DNA of 64,000 bases from Aphelenchoides besseyi (taxonomy: Eukaryota > Nematoda > Chromadorea > Rhabditida > Aphelenchoididae), in contig JAMPIQ010000002.1 of the NCBI GenBank assembly GCA_024699855.1, forward strand, positions 868,001 to 932,000, given 5' to 3'. Below are positions 46,047-57,960 of this stretch, one piece after another. A program made the position numbers and the translations under genes. Each line of letters opens with the position of its first letter. The first letter of the stretch is position 1. A model generated the notes under the pieces. The model had not been told where the DNA came from and ran no database searches. It worked only from the letters and a program-made list of their open reading frames with translations.

Positions 46047-46334
46047 GAAAATACGAGATGTAGTGGGCAAGTGAAAGCGAGTGGTCGACAAGCCGACCGG
46101 TCGATTCAAATGAAATGATCTGTTGAATTCAATTGAACTGAAAGTCCATTTGTTTTATTTCAATGAACTGTCGACATTTAGATTCTGTTTTCTATCAAGT
46201 TTCTATCTTGCACTGGATATTGTCAGAGAAACTAACAATCAAAAATATTCGCATTACAGAAACTCCGAGCTACCGTAAAGATTGTCAGCGCTCAGTCGAA
46301 GGCGACAACTTGAGATCGGAGAGAGAAGATCGCC

Positions 46335-46558
46335 TGAGTGCAGGAGGGAGACGAACGAGCAGAAAGTGTTCGCGAGAAAGCGTCCTACCCATCGGTCTAG
46401 TTGCAGTTCGAGAGCAAATGAGCGGACCGGGAGTTGAGATCGTCGGTTTATTAACCCAAGTTTGAGGTTAGTATAAGAGTTCAAGCTCGGCTTTTGCTGT
46501 GGCTGAACACCGAATACAAATTTTGGAACGTTCGACCTTCAACGGTTGAGCACATAAA
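46335..46558. repeat. duplicated SL RNA locus, copy 2
   Basis: Nearly identical to 22251-22474. Only 25 bases separate it from the 1.16-kb repeat that begins at 46584. Confidence 0.9.
46445..46554 (+). ncRNA. spliced-leader (SL1-type) RNA gene
   Basis: Same as the copy at 22361: leader ending CCCAAGTTTGAG, donor GTTAGT, Sm site in AAATTTTGG, and the TTCGACC/GGTTGAG hairpin, all unchanged. That both copies keep leader, Sm site and hairpin intact, together with about 110 bases of upstream sequence, argues that both are functional or only recently copied. Confidence 0.93.
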
Positions 46559-46583
46559 GTGCAGAGCTTCTTTTGTAGGCGAG

Positions 46584-47741
46584 TTAACACCAAAAACTTG
46601 TGATCCAAAGGGTCATAAACGGCTGTAAAAAAACGTGTTTATTCGATTTGCTGCAAAAAGAAAATTTGCATAGAAATCACGTGGACACCACTCACGATCC
46701 GAAGAGTATAAAAAGCGGCTGCTGATCCTCAGTTCGCTCACTTCTCCTTCCACTCGTTAGACCTGGCCAGTTGTTCGCGGTCGTGCTCGTGGACTGGACC
46801 TTTCATGAGTTTTGGGCATTCGGACTGAATTTTCAACTCCTACTCAAATTCATCGATTTGAGTTTACAGGTGAGTTAACCGAAAAAAGCAGACAACTTCT
46901 ATGACCAAATTGGAGTTTCAGAAAGCATTGACGAGTGGCTTTACAGCTTGGGAAGTCAAAGTTGGCAGTCGTTCTCAAGTTCTAGCGCCTTGAATCGAAA
47001 CTTAGGTTCTCCATCAGTTCACGAATTCAGTTGCTGAAGCTCTGCGATTGTCTATGAGATCGAAGGATTGCTTGAACATGAAATGCGTTAATACGTAGAG
47101 AATTGACGATCACACCGTTCTCATGAGTTGAAGGAAGCGGATAAAAGACAAGATGTGGTCACAGGTGAATAGCACATTCGCAATTTCTACGCTCATTTTC
47201 AGCACCAACGAAATGACAGTGCGGTCTTCTGCGGCAGAAAGCAACTAAGCGCTACAATTGGTTGGATGAGTCTTGCTGAAAAACATGACTGCAAGTTGAT
47301 CGTTTTTTCGGACATTACATACTATCATCAATCGGACTATGCATTATCAAAGCAAAACCAAGTTGAAACTGTTTGCTAAGGGTTAGTTAATTTTGGTGCG
47401 ATTGTCAATTCTGATTCCAGTGTCTTATCGTCGAAGGTGTCAGAAAGTGGGCATGAACGTCAAGCTAACTGCTCCGAACGGTGACTTTGAATCACCACTT
47501 TATTGACCCTGTGATCTTTCAGCATCTATTTCACTGACGTAAATTTAGAGAAACATTGCGGACATGATAATCAAGAAAGCTGCTTCGAATGAAAAGGTGT
47601 GTTCAAGCGTTCGTTGATGTAATGAAAATAGTAGTTTCAGATCGTGAACTGGAAAGTTTGTGGAATTGTTTGGGCTATTTGAAGCGAGAAGATGGATTAT
47701 CGCATCAGTCAAGAGAAAAATGAGAAGTGATTCTCAACCAT
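46584..47741. repeat. 1.16-kb direct duplication, copy 2
   Basis: Nearly identical to 15911-17068, with TATA at 46707. It ends exactly where the Helitron-type element begins (CCAT then CCCTATAAAAAAAG), so the element may have inserted at or inside this unit. Confidence 0.85.
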
Positions 47742-48474
47742 CCCTATAAAAAAAGTGAGGAGTGTCTGTCTGTTTGTCAACAAAAACCGACCGATTCGTG
47801 TGCACATTTATTTTCGAATGAGAGCACTCTCTTCCATGCAAGTTTTGTGTGCGGCCGTTTGGACCGTTTGATGAAAGACCATTTGTTTTTGCTTCCGTCT
47901 AAAGTGTTGGTTGCTTTCGTCTATCGCCTAAATTGTGTTGGTTCTTTTAATTGCTAATTTGTTAACGTAAGTTTCTTAGGTCTTATCTGATTACAATCAA
48001 AACATTATTTTCAGATTTTGTTGCTTTCATTCAACGTGTAAAGAAGCTAAAGTATACGGTAAGTTTAGAAAACTCAACGGCATTATCATCTTTGATTCAA
48101 ATTCAGGTTAACGTCTTTTGTCTACGTGTGGCTATTGTTCCATCAAGTGACAACGACCACTAAGAACGTTAAACTGTTTAAGCTTCGGTTTTTATCGTAA
48201 GTCAATTCTCAATTGTTTAGTGATATTGAGTTTTTGTGTTTCAGGAAGTATACGTTGGCCATCGTTTCTTTGGTGGGCCTCACGTCTTATATTCAATTCG
48301 ATTGGCCCGGTCGGATTGTCTTATCAGGGCATAGACATTCAAAGCGGTCCGGCACGCCGTCTTTGTCTTATCAGCTGAGCCACCCACATCAGAATCTCTT
48401 TACAATCAGAATTTGCTTATTATCAGAATTGTTTACTATCAGAATTTTCATTATAAAAATCTCAAACTTACGAA

Positions 48475-51400
48475 ATGCCGAAACGAAAGATTGAGCTGAC
48501 AGATGAGGAAAAGAAAGAACGTGAAGAAGAGCGTAGGCGTAAGAACCGTGAACGAATGCGTAAAATTCGTGCAGAACAGAAGGCAGCTAAAGGAACACAA
48601 CACAAGATCACAACGGTCATTGAAACCGAAAATGAAATTCCACAAGCACCACAAACAGAAACACAAAATTCATTGATTGCAACTCTCGAAATTTCACGTC
48701 AAATGGAAGAATTGATAGTCGATGTCGAGCAACTACAAATCACAATTCAAGATGTTCTGGGTTTTAAGTTTCATACGCACTGTCAGTTAAGCAATCTCTG
48801 TGAAGTTGCTCGTTCCGAATGTCATTTAGCAAAAAAACAGTTACCGAACATGGAAAACACAAACGAATGGATTGACTACGAGTCAATTATCTTCGGATTG
48901 TTGGACTTGATTGCAAATAGTCCGTTAAAAATCGGCCTTCTTTCTATGTCTTTTTGGATCAATCATTATCGTACTGCTGAGTCGAATCCTGCAAAATACT
49001 GCATTGTGCAACCGTCAGTTCAATCAAACGAGACCGTCTATCTGTTGATTCCAATTTATGTAAACGGTCATTATGTGTTGTCGATCATGGAAAAGACTGC
49101 GATTAGTCATCAATGTGTTTTGCACTATTGTGATTCATTACATTGTCCTGTGTCTACCGATGTCTATTCGTTGATATGTTCGATTTACAGTCAACTTTTT
49201 GCCCCATGGACAGGTTTGAATTCAAGCTCGCAAATGTTATTGAGTGACATCGGCAGTCAAGGAGATCTTCAACAAGACGGATACAATTGTGCTGCTTATG
49301 TCGTATCAAATGCTCAGAATTTCTTCGCAAACCTACAGAATCATCAATACGGTATCTTCTTATGTCAAACAAACGAAACTGGATTCGATAAACGTTTGAA
49401 TCTGTTTGACACATTGGAAGCTTTGTTCTTATCTTTTTATAATGTCCATCGAAATGACAATGTTGAATCGGTGAATCACTCGGAAGAAATCGAAGTTGTT
49501 AACGATGTAAATGCCGCTAGACGTGAGAAACGATTAAAACAATTGCGAGATAGTCAAGCAAAAAAAAACGTCGTTTAGAAACTGATGAACAAAAATCTAA
49601 ACGTTTGAATCAGCAGAAAGAACGTCAAAATGATCTACGAGCCGCTGAAACTAATCAACAGCAAACAGAACGATTAGTCAAAGACAGAGAGAAACATCAA
49701 AGTGCACGAGTTGCCGAAACTGATGAACAAAAAGCTGATAGATTGACTAAAGACAAATTGCAACATCGAATTTCGCGAATAGCCGCACAGCAAAAACACA
49801 TCCAATTAAACGTCGCTGCAATTCCGAACAATGTTCCAGTTCATCGGTTGAGCAAAATGAATGTCGAATGTGATGAATGTCGTGCATTGCATTTTGAAGA
49901 GGAAAGAGTCGATAATAAACGAACATTTAACGACTGTTGCAATCACGGCAAAATCAATTTGCCTGAGTTACCGGAATTGCCACAAGAACTAGACGATTTG
50001 TTTACGGAAAAGCATTCAATGTCAAAAACTTTTTAAGCAACATTCGAAAATACAACTCAGCGAATAGCTTTGCCGCTTTCAACGTTCGAATGCGATCATT
50101 TGCCAATCCCGGTCCATACTGTTTCTCGATTCAAGGACAAATCTGCTATGAAATCGATGAAAGCGTAAACGCACCCGCTGATCGAAAGTACGGCCAGTTA
50201 TTTTTCTCCGATCCGGCAGAAGCAGTTGATAGACGATTGAATACAACAAATGGAACAAAAAAGGAATTAATGGAGCTGCTGGACAAGTTAATTCGAGAGC
50301 ACAATCCACATGCTAAAATACACATGATGATGAGCGATTTGATGAAGGAAGAAGAAAACGCTGGCAGACCGGTTGAGAACGTAAAAATGGCATTCAAAAT
50401 GCGTCCCGGTTACGATGCTAATCGCTTCAATGAGCCAACAGTCGACGAAATTGGGGCCGTTTTTACATCCGATTCTTCTGGAGATATCCCCGAAATGTCC
50501 TTGGTCGTACAATTGAAAAATGAACCAACACCGCGAATTCTCAGTTCACTGAGTGCGTTTGCCACCTCTTGGTTATATCCGTTATTCTTTCCAAAAGGCA
50601 CGCTCGGATGGTCAATTGATATGATCAAACAAAACACAAACAAGCAAAGCCGATTAACTCGGGCAGAATTCCACAGTTACCGATTAGCTGTTCGAAAGCA
50701 CTCCAACAGTCGTATTCACTACGGAAAGAAGTTGTTCCAGCAATTCGTAGTCGATTCGTATGTTCAAGTCGAGAGCGATCGCATGCAATGGATTCGGTTG
50801 AATCAAAAGAAACTCAAATCAATGCACTACCACGAACTTCACGCAAGTTTGAGTAGACTCGGACAACGATTGGATCGAGACATTGGAAGAATCCATGTTT
50901 TGCCATCGACGCACTTCGGATCACCTCGATTCATGCGTGAAAATTACCAAGATGCAATGGCAATTGTTCTTAGTAACGGAAAACCGGATCTGTTCATCAC
51001 GATGACTTGCGATTCATTTTGGCCGGAAAATCGTTGAAACAATAAATGAATCGATCGTCATTGGAGCAAAACAAACTGCAAGTGACCGTCCAGATATTGT
51101 TGCTCGCGTCTTTGCACTAAAAGTTGAAGCAATTATCGATGATTTGGTCAAGAAGCAAGTCTTTGGTGAGCCGAAGTGTTATGTTTACGTCACAGAATTC
51201 CAAAAACGAGGTCTACCACATATTCACTGCTTAGTAAGTCTGAAAGACGGCAAAAAGTTCTTGCAACCGGAGAACATCGACAAGTACTTCAGTGCCGAAT
51301 TGCCACCAGACTCCGATCCAGAACTGTTAGAGTTGGTGAGCAAATACATGATCCATCGAGTTTGTGGTGTTCAGAATCCAAAGGCTCCATGTATGATCAA

Positions 51401-53955
51401 CGGAAAGTGTCGACACAAGTTCCCAAAACAGTTTTTGGAAGAGACCAAAGTAAACGAAAATGGCTATCCATTTCTCAAAAGACCGAACAACGACCGATTC
51501 ATCGAAATCAAAAATGTGAAATATGACAACCGTCGCGTAGTTCCGTACAGTTGGTATCTTCTGAAACGCTATCGTTGTCACATCAATGTTGAAATCGTGA
51601 GTTCCATCAAGAATGTGAAGTATCTCTACAAGTACGCGTACAAAGGATACGATGCCGCTTCTCTGGAACTTCAATCTTCGGGAACATTAATCACGACGAA
51701 ATAAAAGATCACATTGACGGTCGTTACGTTGGTCCGGTTGAAGCGTGTTATCGAATTTTGAAATTAAAAATGCACGACAAATCCCATCACGTTGAACGGC
51801 TTCCAATCCATCTCGAGAATCAACAGGCAGTTTACGTCGAAGAAGATTGTGATGCCGATAAAGCAAAAAAAAAGCAATGGAAAAAGAAACCAAACTGATG
51901 GACTTTTTTCAAATTGAACGAACGAGATGTAAATGCTCGAAAGTTGTTGTACTCGGAGATACCAACTCACTACACCTGGAAATCACTGAAAGTTCAAAAC
52001 AATCAAACCGATGAAACAATCACTCACTGGGAACAACGAGTCAGAAGCAGCAAAACCGTCGGTCGAATGTACGCGATTAGTCCGAGTCAAGGCGATTTGT
52101 GGCATTTGCGACTTCTTCTTCAACACGTTAGAGGAGCTCAAAGTTTCAAGGAATTGCGCACGGTTAACGGAATTGAGTATCAAAATAACGGAGAAGCATG
52201 TTTGAAATTGGGACTTATTGAAGATGACGAAGAGTACATCAAATGCATGCAAGAAGCAGTTCAGGTGTTGATGCCGAGAAGATTGCGAACCCTATTTGCC
52301 AACATCCTCATTCACTGCAATCCTGCTGATCCAAAGACTTTGTGGGAAATGTTCAAAAATGATCTCAGCGACGATTTCAATCGTCACTTGAAAGATCGAT
52401 CGAAAGCGATTGCAAAAGCATACCAACGAATTGACACGATTCTGCAGCGAGAAAACAGATCCATCAAAGACTTCCCATCAATGGACGCTGTTGAGGACAT
52501 CGAAGAGATTGAGGACACAATCGATTTCACGACCAGGAACTTGAAGCCGCAAAAGAGTTGTACGAAACCTTGAACGCCGAACAAAAAATTGTTGTTGACA
52601 AAGTTCTCGCCGCTCTTCAAAGTCCCCAAATTGATGGAAAGCCGAAGTGTTTCTTTGTAGATGGTCTAGGCGGAACCGGCAAGACTTACGTCTACAAAAC
52701 ACTGTGCCATTTTGTCAACGGAAACAAGAAGAAATTCTCGGCCTGTGCATTCACTGGAATCGCAGCTTTGTTGTTACCAAATGGCAAAACATGTCACAAA
52801 ACTTTTGGTCTTGGAGTTCCGCTTGAACGTGATTCGAATTCAAACTTGACAGCAACAAGTCGTGGTGGTAAAATGTTGATGAATGCTGATATTATTATCT
52901 GGGACGAAGCACCAATGGCCCCTCGCTATGCACTGGAAATAGCCGACCGCAAACTTCAGGAATTAATGAACACCGTTTTACCGTTTGGAGGCAAAATCAT
53001 GGTTCTTGGAGGCGATTTCCGTCAAATTCTGCCAATTTTGAAATACGGCACAGTCAGCGAAACGATCAATTTGTCCATTTGTTCATCAAAACTGTGGAAA
53101 TATTTCGAGCAATTGAAATTAACGAAAAACATGCGAACAAAACCGAACGAAGTTCAATTCGCTGATTTCCTCAAACAAGTCGGAGAAGGAACTTTGAATG
53201 ACAAGAACGAAACGATCGAATTGCCAACACACTGCTTACTTGAACAGAACTTAGAACAAGAGATCTTCGGCGTGTTAATAGAAAAAAAGAAGTTTAAGGA
53301 AATGGGAAACTCGGCGATTTTGGTATCAAAACACATTAGCGTAAACGAATCGAATGAAAAAGTCTTGAATATGTTAGAGGGTCAAACAAAAATTTATCTC
53401 TCAATTGACACTGCCATGGATGCTGAGAACTGTGATGATCAAACTTTGCTGCTACCAGAGTATCTGAACATGATTGAAGACGCATCACTACCAGCTCATA
53501 AATTGGAGTTGAAGAAAAATGCGGTTGTGATTTTGATTCGAAATTTGTCACAAGAAGACGGTTTGTGCAATGGAACACGAATGTTGGTCGCTGAAATGAA
53601 CAACCACTCGATCGAATGCGAGATTCTTACGGGACATCATGCTGGTGAACGTCACATCATTCCACGAATTAACAACACAATTACATATCACAATGTGTTT
53701 CAATTAAACCGCAAGCAGTTCCCATTGAAATTGGCATTTGCTATGACAATCAACAAGAGTCAAGGCCAAACTTTCGAACGAGTTGGGCTGAATCTCGAGC
53801 ATGAAGTCTTTGAGCACGGTCAGTTGTACGTGGCTTTGTCACGAGCACGATCTTGGGATTCAGTGAAAGCTCTCGTTCCATCAAAAGATCAACAAACTTC
53901 TTCGAACTGTTTTGTTAAGAACATCGTTCATCGCGAAATCTTTAAAAGATTGTGA
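48475..53955 (+). pseudogene. Helitron polyprotein: ULP1 protease, Rep (HUH), PIF1 helicase
   Basis: Segments in order: 48475-49578 with a basic coiled coil and a ULP1-type Cys protease (GHYVLSIM His, HYCDSL Asp, DGYNCAAYV Cys); 49605-50036 a charged repeat region (AETDEQKADRL) then a Cys/His cluster (VECDECRALHFEEE, DCCNHGKINLPELP); 50090-51037 Helitron-like N region; 51144-51704 Rep with EFQKRGLPHIHCL (HUH) and YLYKYAYKGYD (Tyr); 51914-52530; 52558-53955 PIF1-type helicase (GGLGGTGKTY, IIWDEAPM, GGDFRQILPI, TINKSQGQTF, YVALSRARSW). Breaks near 49566, 50030, 51033, 51690, 51870 and 52530 are all single-base shifts, most at homopolymers (A9 at 49560, A9 at 51865). Without them it is one rolling-circle transposase of about 1800 residues. 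Confidence 0.88.
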
Positions 53956-54291
53956 AAACAATTTGTGTGCACATAAATGTTTGATGAGAAAGATACGCAG
54001 AACAATAAATGAAGTGAAATACAATGGTTTGGAAGAAAGACTACGATCATTAAGTAATGGAAAAAACACGATTTGCCGCTGCATAACTTTTCTATTCATC
54101 AAGAACTTTCAATACAACGAATACTTCTTTTCAATGTTGTGTTGTCTATTTCGGCAAGAATTTTACTTTCAAATTTTACTGATTGGCAGCAAATCAAAAG
54201 TTTGCTCACATTGCTGCAACAAAGTGATTTTTAAGCTCACCGTCTGGAACTCACTCTCTCACGCAATTGCGCAACAGAAAAATTTCGACCG

Positions 54292-54298
54292 TATAAAA
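54292..54298 (+). promoter_or_regulatory. TATA box of the RPA-like gene
   Basis: CCGTATAAAAGCTCG lies 82 bases upstream of the ATG at 54374 and is the only clear TATA in that spacer. Confidence 0.6.
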
Positions 54299-54373
54299 GC
54301 TCGTTGAAATCGAAATTTTGCTCATTCGATTGTTTCTTCTTTCAACAGTCGGTTGTTCCTTTTGGTTTCGATC

Positions 54374-55291
54374 ATGTCTCTTATCTCGGCGTCGTCGTTA
54401 GTCACAGGAGTTGTAGCGGGCTCAATTGTTGATGAACTGTTTGGTACGATTGGAGATGTTCAGAAAGCGCGAAAGGTGGGTCGAGGACCCGAATCCGAAC
54501 GAAAGTTGCTATTCAAATTGGATCTTCATTTGGATACGGGATTTGCTGAGTGTGTCGCGTGGTCTAAAGCGGCCGAAACGTTCGACAAGATGGATTTGAA
54601 GACCGGCCAAGTAAGTCCTTATTGTATTTGAAAGTAGCAACTCATCTTTTAATGTTTAGATTATTCGAGTTGAAATGGTCACTGTTATTTCGTACAAGTC
54701 GCCGATTTATGCACGTGGATTGGGTGTTCAGCTCAAGCTAGATGAGAGCAGCAGCATCGAAATCGTAGGCTCAGGAAAATTCCCGACCATCGAAGACAAC
54801 AAGACCAAGTACTTGGAGTGCGCGCTTAAAGAGTTGGTTAGTGTTCCCGAAAACACCAAAATTCGTACGCTTTTCACATAGTTATTGTTTGCCATTAATC
54901 TTTTTAGTTCTCAACGACGTCTTCTTGAAAGTAGTTCCTCGTCGAATGGCTTCTCCAATAAATATGGGCGAAATGCGCGGAAGTTTGGCTGATCAAGAGC
55001 AAACATCGATACCAATTCGTGTTTTGGATCCGAACGGCGATTGGACCAAATTCAAGCGATTGGAGGCTGTGCAGGTTACTGGAGTTTTAAAAAAGAATGG
55101 TTCGGTGTTTTTCGCTCTTTACTAATTGCCATTTTGTTTAAGATATTGTGGTCCAATCGATCGAGAACATTATCGTTCGTGATGCGCCTCCGATCTCTGT
55201 AACTGAAGCGGCGTTGGCAATCAATACGCCATTTGGATCGAAACGCCCAATTGTGGACAAAAACGAAGATTCGCCACCATTTAAAATTTAA
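54374..55291 (+). CDS. RPA-like OB-fold ssDNA-binding protein of the Helitron
   Basis: Four exons (54374-54610, 54660-54840, 54908-55099, 55143-55291) give 252 residues. The first half has an OB-fold pattern like RPA70 DNA-binding domains (ECVAWSKAAETFDKMDLKTG, VISYKSPIYARGLGVQLKLD); a second similar block follows (IPIRVLDPNGDWTKFKRLEA, VQSIENIIVRDAPPI). It likely binds single-stranded DNA during rolling-circle transposition; RPA-like genes are known passengers of Helitrons. The frame is intact, unlike the upstream polyprotein. Splice junctions 2 and 3 use weak sites (A|GTGTTC, TTTAAG|A), so small errors there are possible. Confidence 0.7.
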
Positions 55292-55339
55292 TTGATTGTT
55301 GTGTTAACCGTTTTATTTAATACAAGTAAATAGGCGGTC

Positions 55340-55361
55340 GGCCCCCCCCTTCGGGGGGGCC
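55340..55361 (+). terminator. very stable GC hairpin in Helitron 3' part
   Basis: Nine G-C/C-G pairs with a four-base CTTC loop, just 48 bases after the RPA-like stop, in an AT-rich setting. Helitrons carry a hairpin near their 3' end; here it sits at the start of the repeat tail, 2.6 kb before the putative end. Confidence 0.6.
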
Positions 55362-55379
55362 TCCCTTCAATTAACACGA

Positions 55380-57600
55380 AATGTTTATGTTATTTTTTAC
55401 CAAACAATTAAAACTATTCCACTCACAAAACATCTTCTGTCATCTTCACATACAAAACCGACGATTTGCGGTTTCGATTTCAAAAAACAACTTCAAACAA
55501 TCTCTTTCGACCGTAACAAATCACTACACCTCTTCACTTTTCTCATTTTCATTCAAAACCAATAACAACGTCTTTCAACTACGAGCTAATTTCCTAACGA
55601 TCAAACCCATAACCATTTCATCGGCTCGCATTCAAATCTTCTTTCTAAAGCATCGAATGTCCAGTCCCATAGCACAAATCTAATGGTTATTGACAGCATC
55701 AAAACATCGACTTTAGACTCTTTCAATTCCGATAACATTTCGTTTTAACCAACCAAAAACAACGTTCTTCAACTAATCACTAATTCCCAACCCATTTGCC
55801 AAAAAACAGCCATCAAAGCTGATTATACTAACTAACAACCATCTTCTTACCTCCACTGAACATTCTAATAGACACGTTCATCTAAACTCAATCCATCAAC
55901 TAATCAACCTCATTTCTCTGATCATCTTTGCTGCTTCTTGCATTTAAACTTCTGGTGACAGTAATGCATAATCAACGACTTCGAAATCACTTTCATCGAT
56001 ACTGCAACTTTTCCATCAACCAAAACAACGTCTATTTCCAACTTTTCACGTTATCAAACTTCCAGCGTTGTAGGTCGAACTTCCCAAATTCACAATCCAA
56101 CATTTGATCTTCTAAACAATCTGATCCACTTACATCTCTCAACGTTTCAAACAACCGCAGCTGAACAACTTAACGACTATCCTGATTAAAACTCTGCTCT
56201 TTGTCTTGTCCTCTTCCAACACCACCTATTCAATGACGGTAACTACCGCCTTTTAACAATCAAGCAAAACTGATCGCCATCTAAATTCCGCAGTTCAGTT
56301 GTCAACTTCCAGCACCTTTCATTTGCCCAACCGCATTCCTAACCTTAATCAAGACCACTTTCTCTCTACCACACTCATCTAAAGCTTCTCAACGCTTCCA
56401 AAACCACCTGATTCTGACAACAAATGACAGCGATTTCGAACGTCTCATCCAGTAACTCGTTTAGCGACCATCAACAGCTATTTCCCAAACCCTTCCAAAA
56501 CTCTCTCATTTCATCTCTTCCACTTTCGACTAAACATTCTTGTCGACACAAATTTTTTTATATCTTACCCAACAACTAACCTATCTCTTCTTTCGTTGTC
56601 TTCTCGCAATAGTGGTCTGGGGCAATTCAAACTCATCGACCTCCACATTCTTCTCATCAACCGAAGCAGCGACCATCACAAAACCATCTGCAACTTTCTC
56701 ATTTCATCGTTTCCATTTCCCAACGACTTCAACCGTTTTCGGGACACTCCCAATCTCGACAACAATTCTAACCCTCATTGCCATCAACAAACCAATTCCT
56801 TTTCATCATTCATTTCGCAAAGAATCGAAACACCGACTTTGGACTCTTTCAATTCCGATAACATCTCGTTTTAACCAACCAAAAACAACGTTCTTCAACT
56901 AATCACTAATTTCCAACCCATTTGCCAATGAACGTCAACCAAAACTCATTAACCCAACCAACACCAATCTCGTTCTTTCATCATCTTTGTTGCTTCTTGC
57001 ATCTAAACTGACGGCTACAGGAATTCAAAACTATTGACTTCGAAATCATTTTCATTATTCATTGCAATCCTTTCATCAAAACAGCATCGATTTTCACCTT
57101 ACCAAACTTTCAAGGCTTTAACTCGAACCTTCCAAATTCACAGTCCAGCATTTGCTTTTTCTAAACAATTGAGACCGCTTCGCTCAACTTTTCAATTGAT
57201 CGCACTCAACAACAATTCTGAACAAAAAGCTTTAGTCTTTGTCGTTGTCAACTTCCAGCATCGCCTAATCAACGATTATGACAACCGTATCCTGACAATC
57301 TTGCAAAACTGATTCCCATTTGTAAGTCAAGTACAGTCTCAGCTTACAACAACTTTTAACCATCCAATCACATTATAACGTTAATTACAACCGCTTTTTC
57401 TCTACAAAACTGCTCATTGGATTCGAAGCAATCCGTTTCTTATAACTTTTGTCAACGTTTTCGAACAACCTGTCCGGCAACTTATTTAGCGACCATCAAC
57501 AGCCGTTTGTCAAACTTTTCAAAACTCCCTCATTTCATCGTTTTCATCTTCTACTAAACATTTGTGTCGTTTTGTTTTCGTCTAAACTTATCAACAACTA
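55380..57600. repeat. diverged ~1.05-kb tandem repeats, G-poor top strand
   Basis: Blocks recur at about 1.03-1.13 kb spacing: CTCTTTCAATTCCGATAAC at about 55719 and 56847, ATCATCTTTG-TGCTTCTTGC at about 55920 and 56980, TTTAGCGACCATCAACAGC at about 56459 and 57485. The top strand is almost free of G over 2.2 kb. Open frames here are composition artefacts. Confidence 0.75.
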
Positions 57601-57960
57601 AACTCGTCGCTAAGCATCTTTTAACATCTTGCTATCCCATCAACCAAAACAACGACCATTACAAACATCTCGCTGGTCTCGTTGTTTCAATTTCCCGACG
57701 ATTTCAATCATTTTCAAATCACTCGAAACCATTAACGTTTGTTGTCATCAACCGCTTATAACAAACCAATTCCTTTTCATCATTTCGCAAAGAATGAAAA
57801 CAGCGACTTTCACTTTTTGATTTCTGTGAACATTTCTTTGCACACAATCGACCAACCGACCACAAATTTCTATAAGAAGAGTGCTCATCATTCGAAAATA
57901 AATGTGCATACATTTCGGCCGTTCTTTGACTACAAACAGACTGACGGTTCTCAGTTTTTC

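Larger units (their letters stand above)
47742..57960 (+). mobile_element. Helitron-type element with ULP1, Rep/PIF1 and RPA genes
   Basis: About 10.2 kb. The left end (CTGTCTGTTTGTCAAC..., GCACATTTATTTTCGAATGA, GAGCACTCT) recurs in inverted, diverged form at 57850-57955, so the ends are related as imperfect inverted repeats of about 100 bases. Order of contents: ULP1-like protease and Rep-helicase polyprotein (48475-53955, frameshifted), RPA-like gene (54374-55291), GC hairpin (55340), G-poor tandem repeats (55380-57600). Exact termini (5'-TC / CTRR-3' or Helentron type) were not established. Confidence 0.8.

Noticed and set aside
55380..57820. Several plus-strand open frames of 60-120 codons
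   Set aside because: They result from lack of G (few TAG/TGA stops) in the tandem-repeat tail; the translations are Ser/Phe/Asn-rich without motifs.
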